Shown piece after piece: positions 54,590 to 61,222 of a stretch of 64,000 bases of DNA (position 1 is its first letter; the number at the start of each line of letters is the position of its first letter). The DNA is from an uncultured Pelagibacteraceae bacterium. Its GTDB lineage: Bacteria > Pseudomonadota > Alphaproteobacteria > Pelagibacterales > Pelagibacteraceae. The notes under the pieces were generated by a model. The model searched no databases, was not told the origin of the DNA, and saw nothing but the letters and a program-made list of their open reading frames with translations. The stretch is from contig CACDOF010000001.1 of the NCBI GenBank assembly GCA_902554315.1, positions 83,894 through 147,893 on the forward strand. The letters run 5' to 3'. Position numbers and translations under genes: made by a program.

Positions 54590-55197
54590 TGAGAAGTTTT
54601 AGCGAAATAGAAACAACTGTAAAAAGAGCAACCAAAGCAATAGGTTTTTCTTGGGGTATAGCAGAAGAAATGGGAAAAAATATTCGTTTATTAGAAATGT
54701 TTGGATTGCCAGGATTAAAAAATGTTAATCAGTATTATAGAATATATAAAATTAGCAATTTTGAAGACATAAAAGAAATATCTATTTCAAACTCTCCAAA
54801 TACGCATTATTGTCCAATAGTTTCAGGGCTTAATTTTTTTGATCAGTCATCAATAATTTCAGAATTTAATGAATTAGAAATATCAAATTTGGCATTTCCA
54901 CTACTTTTTATTCCTTTTGTAAGCAGAACATCAGAAATTATTGGTAAAAGAATTTTTTTGAAAATGGACGATAAAGAATTTTTATTCAATTTTAACCAGT
55001 CAATTTATTCTAATTATTTAAGCGGTGAAATATTAGAAAAGTCTGATAAAATTAAAATTCAATTCCTAGAAAATAAAAATTCATTTAATGAAGAAGAGTG
55101 GTCAGAAATTTATAAATTATCAGAAAATACATTTGTAGAAGAAACTGATGAACTTAAACAAAAATCTGCAGGAGCAGGATTAACAGATAATGATTAA
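54589..55197 (+). CDS. DUF3726 family protein
   Basis: A 202-residue protein starting MRSFSEIETTVKRATKAIGFSWGIAEEMGKNIRLLE, which matches the conserved N-terminus of DUF3726 proteins. The rest has beta-rich segments such as ISNLAFPLLFIPFVSRTSE. The function of DUF3726 is not known to me. Overlaps with the genes on both sides (one base upstream, eight bases downstream) indicate translational coupling within the M19-like operon. Confidence 0.82.
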   Translation: MRSFSEIETTVKRATKAIGFSWGIAEEMGKNIRLLEMFGLPGLKNVNQYYRIYKISNFEDIKEISISNSPNTHYCPIVSGLNFFDQSSIISEFNELEISNLAFPLLFIPFVSRTSEIIGKRIFLKMDDKEFLFNFNQSIYSNYLSGEILEKSDKIKIQFLENKNSFNEEEWSEIYKLSENTFVEETDELKQKSAGAGLTDND

Positions 55198-55360
55198 AAA
55201 TAATTTTTCTGACAATTTTGATAAAAAAAATTTAGAAGATTTAAATAATTTTTGCGAAGAATGCAAAAATGAAGACGAAAGTGTTTCTCAAAATTTAATT
55301 CTAAATGGATTTAAATTATGTAAATCCTGTAAAGCATCAAAAACAATTTTTCCAATCTAG
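55190..55360 (+). CDS. Small zinc-ribbon-like protein, 56 aa
   Basis: Reading from ATG 55190 gives 56 residues ending at TAG 55358-55360. Two Cys-x-x-Cys pairs (CEEC and CKSC) separated by about 19 residues are a typical zinc-ribbon layout. It overlaps the DUF3726 gene by eight bases, consistent with translational coupling, and its stop overlaps the stop of the convergent Yip1-like gene. No family name can be given. Confidence 0.7.
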   Translation: MIKNNFSDNFDKKNLEDLNNFCEECKNEDESVSQNLILNGFKLCKSCKASKTIFPI

Positions 55361-55902
55361 CTTATATTGCTTAAAGGAATTGAATTCATCCTACTCATAA
55401 GAAAAGACAAAGATAGAAACACTATTATTAAAAAAGATAAAAATATAATTCCAAAAGCCTTAAAATTAGATTTTAAATTTAAAATTTGTTTTGTTGATAT
55501 AATTAATGAAGCAAAAATCCAAAATTGAGTTAAAAAAACTATCAATAATACCAAATCAGGTGTAACTGCAAAAAATCTTAATAATCCTGGGGCATGTGCG
55601 TAACCAACTGCAGTTAAAACTTTTTTAAAAGGTATTTTAATATCTTTTTCTGGAAAAATTTTTACACCAATAACATAAATGAAGATTGACCACATTAACC
55701 ACGTTAAAATGGCAGTTAAGCCAGCCATTGATATTGATGTTTTTACTACGGAGTTTGCTGCAACAGCTCCAGCTATTCCATCAAGGATCATTATTAATCC
55801 AGCAAAATAGATTCCCGCTTCTCCAAAATATTTAGGATCTTTGTATAGATTTCTATCAAGCTTTAATGACTTAAAGAAAATATCTAAAAATTGAGCAAAC
55901 AT
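55357..55902 (-). CDS. Yip1-like integral membrane protein
   Basis: A 181-residue protein with four to five hydrophobic segments, including YFGEAGIYFAGLIMILDGIAG, LTAILTWLMWSIFIYVIG and a C-terminal FGIIFLSFLIIVFLSLSF, plus the VGYAHAPGLLRFF segment (Ala/Gly-His-Ala-Pro) that is typical of Yip1-domain proteins. Bacterial Yip1 proteins are of unknown role. It lies 42 bp after the DmdA-like gene, across a strong hairpin, and converges with the zinc-ribbon gene. Confidence 0.75.
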   Translation of the reverse strand: MFAQFLDIFFKSLKLDRNLYKDPKYFGEAGIYFAGLIMILDGIAGAVAANSVVKTSISMAGLTAILTWLMWSIFIYVIGVKIFPEKDIKIPFKKVLTAVGYAHAPGLLRFFAVTPDLVLLIVFLTQFWIFASLIISTKQILNLKSNFKAFGIIFLSFLIIVFLSLSFLMSRMNSIPLSNIS

Positions 55903-55914
55903 TATATAAATTAC

Positions 55915-55937
55915 TTAGGGGGAAAAATTCCCCCTAA
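55915..55937. terminator. GC-rich hairpin between the DmdA-like and Yip1-like genes
   Basis: A perfect 10-bp stem with five G-C pairs (55915-55924 with 55928-55937) and a three-base loop lies 8 bases after the DmdA-like stop. The minus-strand tail is only moderately T-rich, while the plus-strand tail has a run of A then T. It could terminate or protect the transcript end. Confidence 0.65.
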
Positions 55938-55944
55938 AAAATTT

Positions 55945-57303
55945 TTATCCTTTTACAACTTCTCTAGTGTTAGCGTTATATGACTCTTTAAATGGGATAT
56001 CTACCACTACTGCATCAACGGGTTTACCTGGTGTTTCAGAATATTTTTCAGGCAAATGAACTTTAAATTTACTTCCTGGTTTTCCTTTGGGAAAGCCATT
56101 TGCATTTAATGTTCCATCAAAAGGAACATATCCCATTGCAATATTTTGTTTTTTTTCTGGGTGATACCAAGGAGAAGTTATAAAGCCAACAGGATCTCCA
56201 CCACCTTCTTCAGAAATTAGCCAAAAATCAGGCGCATATTCTTCAATTGGTTTGCCTCCCAATTCCATTCCAACTAATTGTAACTTATATGGTTTGTGTC
56301 CAGCTTTAATATCAGCTCCCATTTTTTCTAAAGCTTTTTTACCAACATAATCACCTTTTTTATTCCATTCTCCTTTCCCTGATAATGAAACTTGATAACC
56401 TAAATTACATTGAAAAGGATTGTGTTGATTATCCATATCTTGTCCCCAAGAAAGAATACCAGCTTGTATTCTTCTATGGTGAGCTGGAGCAATAACCATT
56501 AGACTATGTTTTTTTCCAGCATCAAGAACCGCATTCCACATATCTTCGGCATATAAAGTAGACTCTCTTAAATATATTTCATAGCCTGCTTCACCTGAAA
56601 AACCTGATTGAGATATTACACAACTTCTTCCACCTATTTTAGCTTCAGCTAACCCATAAAAAGGCATATCATCAAAATTAACTTGATCTCCGCACAAGTC
56701 TTGCATGAGTGCCTTAGATTTTGGTCCTTGAATTTGTACAGGACTTACATCTATTTCATCAATTTCAACATTAAATCTTTCATCAGCATTTACACCTTGT
56801 AGGTATAAACCTATGTCACTGTCAGATAAACTAAACCAAAACTCATCTTTTGAAATTCTTAAAAGTATAGGATCATTTAAAACACCACCATAAGCATTAC
56901 ACAGAATAACATATCTTGCTCTCATTGGTGAGATTTTAGTTGCATCTCTTGTAATTACATAGTCAGTAAACTTTTCCGCATCAGGACCTTTTACTCTTAT
57001 TTGTCTTTCACAAGCAACATTCCACATAGTAACATGGTTTACTATTGCATCATATTCTACCATGGCTCCGCCATCTTCAGGTTTTACATATCCTCTCGGA
57101 TGGTAAACTCTATTATATACTGTTGCTCTCCAACAACCTGCTTTCATTGAAAGATGCCAGTAAGGGTTTTTTCTTACTCTAGTAGATATTAGCATTTCAA
57201 CTTTTGTTGGACCACTTTGTCTTAAATTATAAGGCACTTTTCTATCAGATTGATCAACTGAAGTTATGTGTCTTACTTTACTATAGTCAAATTCATTAGA
57301 CAT
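55945..57303 (-). CDS. DmdA-like (GcvT-family) methyltransferase/demethylase
   Basis: A 452-residue GcvT-fold protein. It resembles DMSP demethylase DmdA in several blocks: STRVRKNPYWHLS and TVYNRVYHPRG near the N-terminus, WNVACERQIRVKGPDA, YVILCNAYGGVLNDPILLRI, SPVQIQGPKSKALM, and ISQSGFSGEAGYEIYL. DmdA is about 370 residues, so this protein is longer, mainly at the termini, and its substrate may differ. DmdA moves a methyl group from DMSP to THF. Here a MetF-like gene overlaps its start by eight bases, so the 5-methyl-THF product could be oxidised at once. Operon partners include a betaine-type binding protein and permease. Confidence 0.82.
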   Translation of the reverse strand: MSNEFDYSKVRHITSVDQSDRKVPYNLRQSGPTKVEMLISTRVRKNPYWHLSMKAGCWRATVYNRVYHPRGYVKPEDGGAMVEYDAIVNHVTMWNVACERQIRVKGPDAEKFTDYVITRDATKISPMRARYVILCNAYGGVLNDPILLRISKDEFWFSLSDSDIGLYLQGVNADERFNVEIDEIDVSPVQIQGPKSKALMQDLCGDQVNFDDMPFYGLAEAKIGGRSCVISQSGFSGEAGYEIYLRESTLYAEDMWNAVLDAGKKHSLMVIAPAHHRRIQAGILSWGQDMDNQHNPFQCNLGYQVSLSGKGEWNKKGDYVGKKALEKMGADIKAGHKPYKLQLVGMELGGKPIEEYAPDFWLISEEGGGDPVGFITSPWYHPEKKQNIAMGYVPFDGTLNANGFPKGKPGSKFKVHLPEKYSETPGKPVDAVVVDIPFKESYNANTREVVKG

Positions 57304-58024
57304 AGTTATTCTCCTTCAACCACTTGTTTGTTTCCTTCAAGCCGCCGAATGTATAAATGTGAAAATAATCAGTATGCGATTTAACTTTCCCAATTAGATC
57401 ATTAGGGTCTTTAGGTTTTAATAAATCTAACGCCTTACTAAAATTAGATTTAAGAAAGTTAATGGAATTTTTTGCTCCAACAATATTTGCAAATTTGATT
57501 AAACTTGAAATTTTCATGGGCCCAGTAATTCCAACATGAACTGGTATCCTTTGTTTAGAAATAAAATCAATTATAGGCTGAGAGTCTAACAACCATTGAG
57601 TTACTATGTAATCAGCGTAAGGCTTTTTATCTATCATTGCTTTTTCTAAATTTGAATCGGATATATCAGGACTCCCATCGGGATGTCCAGCAATTCCGAT
57701 CTTGATGCCATCAAAAAATCCTGTTTCTAGGATTTGAAAAGAGCTATCAAATTTTCCGATTGGATCTCTACTTCCACCTATAACTAGAGCTTGTTTAACT
57801 CCCATATCTTTACATATCGAAACATAATCTTTTAATTCTTTTTCATTATTAATAGATCTAGCTGGAAAATGAGGCACAGGATTAAAGCTTTTTTTAACTA
57901 AATCTCCTGCTTTTTTTGCTGTCTCTTTATAATCGCCTCCAGGTAGTAAAGTGATATAAACATCATTTACTGGAGGTAACGTTTCAAGGTCGGTATGTGG
58001 ACCAATTTCCAATGAAAAATTCAT
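57296..58024 (-). CDS. MetF-like methylenetetrahydrofolate reductase family protein
   Basis: A 242-residue TIM-barrel protein related to MetF but shorter than the usual 290-300 residues. Recognisable parts are YITLLPGGDYKETAKKAGDL and NPVPHFPARSI near the N-terminus, QALVIGGSRDPIG and IGIAGHPDGSPD in the middle, and YIVTQWLLDSQPIIDF, as in the folate-binding face of MetF. It would interconvert CH2-THF and 5-methyl-THF. It overlaps the DmdA-like gene, which would supply 5-methyl-THF, so it may run in the oxidative direction. Confidence 0.83.
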   Translation of the reverse strand: MNFSLEIGPHTDLETLPPVNDVYITLLPGGDYKETAKKAGDLVKKSFNPVPHFPARSINNEKELKDYVSICKDMGVKQALVIGGSRDPIGKFDSSFQILETGFFDGIKIGIAGHPDGSPDISDSNLEKAMIDKKPYADYIVTQWLLDSQPIIDFISKQRIPVHVGITGPMKISSLIKFANIVGAKNSINFLKSNFSKALDLLKPKDPNDLIGKVKSHTDYFHIYTFGGLKETNKWLKENNYV

Positions 58025-58086
58025 TTAGGGATGTTTATTTATTTTGCAATAAGTGTCTACAAGATTCGCTGCTCAAAATCAGCCTA

Positions 58087-58971
58087 CTATTTTTTTTGTC
58101 CTCTATGCTTTTGAATTCTTTGTCCATACTGCTGTGTAACTCTATCAAATATTATTGCTAAGGCCACAATAGCCAAACCGTTCATTAAACCTAAGGCTAA
58201 ATATTGGTTAGATATAGCTTGCAATATAGGAACCCCTAGACCTTTAACCCCAATCATTGAAGCAATTACCACCATAGCAAGAGCCATCATAATAGTTTGG
58301 TTAACTCCAGCGAATATAGTGGGTAACGACAGCGGTATTTGAACTGATTTTAATTTTTGCATTGGCGTTGCTCCAAAAGCTTCACTAGCTTCAAGGGTTT
58401 CTTTGTCTACCTCTCTTATTCCTAAGTTAGTTAATCTAATGATAGGTGGCAATGCATAAACACAAACTGCTAACAAGCCTGGAACTTTACCAATACCTAA
58501 AAGCATAATTATTGGAATTAAATAAACAAAACTTGGAATTGTTTGCATCATATCTAGCACTGGTAATATAGTTTTTTCAGCTCTATTTGATTTTGACATT
58601 ATTACACCAATTGGTATTCCAACTAAAATACATACTAGAGTAGATACTGAAATTATAGCAACTGTAGCCATACAATTTTTCCACATTCCAAAATATCCAA
58701 TGATTAAAAAACAAACGACAGTTCCAATAACTAGTTTTATGCTTCTTGATCCAATCCAAGCTAACAAACCAAAAACTGCAATAACAATTGGCCAAGGAGA
58801 ATTAACAAGTAATTTTTCTAGCCAAACTAAAAAATATAACAAAGGATCAAAAAAATTTTCAATACCCTCACCATATTCTCTTGAAAAACTTCTAAAACTA
58901 GAATCAACTGCTTTTTTAAATGCTCTTAAAGCGTTTGCTTCCATTACAGGTATTTTAGTAAAAAATTCCAT
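58087..58971 (-). CDS. Betaine-type ABC transporter permease
   Basis: A 294-residue permease of the ProW/OpuAB type with about six transmembrane helices starting near residue 55. The EAA loop is KETLEASEAFGATPMQKLKSVQIPLS, and ILPVLDMMQTIPSFVYLIPIIMLLGIG is a standard ProW segment. It would import a quaternary ammonium or sulfonium solute as a homodimer. It follows the binding-protein gene across a hairpin and is followed by the MetF-like gene. No ATPase gene lies in this operon. Confidence 0.9.
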   Translation of the reverse strand: MEFFTKIPVMEANALRAFKKAVDSSFRSFSREYGEGIENFFDPLLYFLVWLEKLLVNSPWPIVIAVFGLLAWIGSRSIKLVIGTVVCFLIIGYFGMWKNCMATVAIISVSTLVCILVGIPIGVIMSKSNRAEKTILPVLDMMQTIPSFVYLIPIIMLLGIGKVPGLLAVCVYALPPIIRLTNLGIREVDKETLEASEAFGATPMQKLKSVQIPLSLPTIFAGVNQTIMMALAMVVIASMIGVKGLGVPILQAISNQYLALGLMNGLAIVALAIIFDRVTQQYGQRIQKHRGQKK

Positions 58972-58990
58972 TATCCTTCTTTTCTATTAA

Positions 58991-59022
58991 ATCAAACCCG
59001 TTAATTAAATAACGGGTTTGAT
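58991..59022 (-). terminator. 13-bp hairpin between the binding-protein and permease genes
   Basis: A perfect 13-bp stem (58991-59003 with 59010-59022) with a six-base loop starts 12 bases after the binding-protein stop on the minus strand. The tail is short and only partly T-rich, so it may be an attenuator or a 3'-end stabiliser. Confidence 0.75.
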
Positions 59023-59034
59023 AAATTTTAAGTT

Positions 59035-60045
59035 TTAAAGTGATGCTTTGATTTTAGCAGCAACTGAACTTGAAACCCATTTGCCCCAAACGTCTGGTTG
59101 AGTTTTTAGAAATTCCATAGCCGCATCAGCTCCATCAGCTTGGTTATCTCCCATCCAAACTAACATTCCGTTCATAGCAGGACCAGGATAAACACGGTTT
59201 TTAAAGTAGTTCATACCTTCTTCACCAACATTATCCTTAAAGTTTTTAGTTACAACTGTCCAAACTACAGACTCTACCCATGATGTTTTTTTAGGATCAG
59301 CACACTCTTGCTCTGGCTTAACTATACAGTCATGCCAGTTGCTATCTCCACCCCAAGAACCCATGTCTACAGCTTGCATGTCATACTTTCCAATAATAGA
59401 AGTAGGTGACCAATAGTATCCAAACCAGTTTTCTCCTCTTTCAGCAGCTTTAGCAATAGAACCGTCTAAAGCAGCAGCTGAACCAGTTTCAACAATAGCC
59501 CAACCTTTTTCTTCCATTCCCCAAGCTCTAAAATGGTTTCTGTTACTTAGTTCACAGTTCCATCCCGGAGGACAAATATGAAATCCACCTTTTGATGGAT
59601 CTTCTGGATGTGGAAAAAGGTCTGGTCTTTTTAAAACTGCTTCAGCACTAGTAAGTTCTGGATGCTTTTTTAAAGTGTGAGGTAATACCCACCAACCTTC
59701 TCCTAATCCTTGAACAGGTCCTTTATTAATTGTAAATAATCTTCCTTCACCTTCAGCCTTTTGCAAAGGTGTTTGAACTGCATTTGCCCATAACTCAGGT
59801 GCTACATCTGGCTCACCTTTTTCATTCATAGAAGTAAAAGTAGGCATTGTAGCTCCAGGAATAAGTTCAACTTCACAACCATACCCTCTTTCAAGGATTT
59901 GTTTGTCTACTTCAGCCATGAAGTTGGCAGAAGCCCAGTTCATATTGGCAATAGTAATCTTCCCACAAGCAGCATTTGCAATTCCACTAAAGGAAGTGAA
60001 ACCTAAAGCCACAAGAGCAGAAAGAAGTATTCTTTTTAATTTCAT
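59035..60045 (-). CDS. Betaine-type ABC transporter binding protein
   Basis: A 336-residue OpuAC/ProX-type binding protein with a signal peptide ending near GIANAACG (residue 25). The mature part has Trp-rich pocket segments (MNWASANFMAEVD, EGWWVLPHTL, NWFGYYWSPT, GSWGGDSNWHD) and several cysteines likely to form disulfides, such as HICPPGWNC and CADPKK. The start has a GGAGATAG ribosome site. A methylated ammonium or sulfonium solute such as glycine betaine or DMSP is expected. It is divergent from the bhmT transcription unit, across 134 bases to its start codon. Confidence 0.9.
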   Translation of the reverse strand: MKLKRILLSALVALGFTSFSGIANAACGKITIANMNWASANFMAEVDKQILERGYGCEVELIPGATMPTFTSMNEKGEPDVAPELWANAVQTPLQKAEGEGRLFTINKGPVQGLGEGWWVLPHTLKKHPELTSAEAVLKRPDLFPHPEDPSKGGFHICPPGWNCELSNRNHFRAWGMEEKGWAIVETGSAAALDGSIAKAAERGENWFGYYWSPTSIIGKYDMQAVDMGSWGGDSNWHDCIVKPEQECADPKKTSWVESVVWTVVTKNFKDNVGEEGMNYFKNRVYPGPAMNGMLVWMGDNQADGADAAMEFLKTQPDVWGKWVSSSVAAKIKASL

Positions 60046-60083
60046 TATCTATCTCCTAATTAATTAATTAATAATCAATGAGA

Positions 60084-60140
60084 ACATATAGATATGGAAA
60101 TTGCAAACATCTATCAACTGTAGGTTGCATGAAAAATGTC
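60084..60140 (+). ncRNA. Probable SAM-V riboswitch upstream of bhmT
   Basis: An outer helix ACAT/ATGT (60084-60087 with 60136-60139) encloses a six-base-pair helix (60088-60093 with 60109-60114) whose loop contains ATTGCA, and a 3' segment TTGCATGAAAA. This order, with ATTGCA in the loop and GAAAA before the closing strand, matches the SAM-II/SAM-V pseudoknot plan as I recall it. SAM-V elements are known ahead of bhmT in Pelagibacter. The element lies about 40 bases before the bhmT start and would let SAM repress methionine synthesis. I matched by eye, without a covariance search. Confidence 0.68.
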
Positions 60141-60179
60141 TTTATTCGTCTAATATTTACAAATAAATTTATTTTAAAA

Positions 60180-61220
60180 ATGAAAAAAGATTTAATTTCA
60201 AGATTGAATGACGGACCAGTAATTTTTGCTGAGGGTTATTTGTTTGCGATGGAAAGAAGAGGTTATCTTTCTGCTGGAGCTTTTGTTCCAGAAGTAGTTT
60301 TAGAACATCCTGATGTAGTTACTCAATTACATAGAGAGTTTATTAGAGCTGGATCAGATATTGTTCAAGCTTTTACTTACTATGGTCATCGAGAAAAGTT
60401 ACGAATTATAGGAAAAGAAAATTTGCTTGAGCCAATGCAAAAAAATGCTCTTAAAATTGCAAAAGATGCTGCGGCTGAATTCAAAGATTTAGATCTAATG
60501 GTATGTGGTGATGTTGCTAATACAAATATTTTTGATCCAAAAGACAAATCAACATTTAAAGAATGTCAAAAAATGTATGAAGAACAAATTAGATGGGCAA
60601 AAGAAGCTGGAGTTGATTTTGTCGTAGCAGAAACAATTAATTGGGTTGAAGAAATGAAAATTGCTTTAAAAGCTATTAAAGATGAAGGATTAATAGCAGT
60701 TGCAAATTATGCAATACCAAGAGGCGATTTAACAAGAGATGGTTATACTGCTGGAGATGCTTGTAAAATAATAGAAGATATTGGAGCAGATGTTGTAGGT
60801 TTAAATTGTTATAGAGGGCCAAAAATGACAATGAAACTTTTAAAAGAAGTAAGAAAAAAAGTTTCCTGTCATGTTGCTGGCTTACCTGTTCCTTATAGAA
60901 CAACTGAAGAGGAACCTGGATTTTTAAATCAAACAGATCATAACTGTGATTGTATACCAGGTGGAAATGCATTTCCTGTAGCTCTTGACAATTTGTATTG
61001 TAATAGATTTGAAATGGCTGAGTTTGCAAAAGAATGTGTGAAAGAAAAAATTAACTTAATCGGTATTTGCTGTGGAGCAGAAGCTCATCATGTAAGAGAA
61101 ATGGCAGTAGCGGTTGGAAAAAAACCTATTTCAATGAAATATATGCCAGATATGAGTAAACATTTTCATCATGGAACTGACAAGACATTAAAAAAAGTTA
61201 ACAAAGAAATTAAATACTAA
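60180..61220 (+). CDS. bhmT: Betaine-homocysteine S-methyltransferase
   Basis: A 346-residue zinc methyltransferase moving a methyl group from glycine betaine to homocysteine, giving dimethylglycine and methionine. Zinc ligands are C210 in GLNCYRG and C297-C298 in GICCGAEAHHV, matching the spacing of human BHMT (C217, C299, C300). ATG 60180 is chosen because MKKDLISRLNDG is the natural N-terminus; the in-frame ATG at 60078 would translate through the riboswitch. The dimethylglycine dehydrogenase gene follows after 2 bp. Confidence 0.95.
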   Translation: MKKDLISRLNDGPVIFAEGYLFAMERRGYLSAGAFVPEVVLEHPDVVTQLHREFIRAGSDIVQAFTYYGHREKLRIIGKENLLEPMQKNALKIAKDAAAEFKDLDLMVCGDVANTNIFDPKDKSTFKECQKMYEEQIRWAKEAGVDFVVAETINWVEEMKIALKAIKDEGLIAVANYAIPRGDLTRDGYTAGDACKIIEDIGADVVGLNCYRGPKMTMKLLKEVRKKVSCHVAGLPVPYRTTEEEPGFLNQTDHNCDCIPGGNAFPVALDNLYCNRFEMAEFAKECVKEKINLIGICCGAEAHHVREMAVAVGKKPISMKYMPDMSKHFHHGTDKTLKKVNKEIKY

Positions 61221-61222
61221 TT

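Noticed and set aside
60050..60076. Repeats of TAAT near the divergent ProX/bhmT leaders
   Set aside because: Short low-complexity sequence expected at this AT content; not a tandem repeat array of note.
60078..60179. Longer N-terminus for BHMT starting at ATG 60078
   Set aside because: It would translate through the predicted riboswitch and adds 34 residues without family counterpart; ATG 60180 gives the standard N-terminus.
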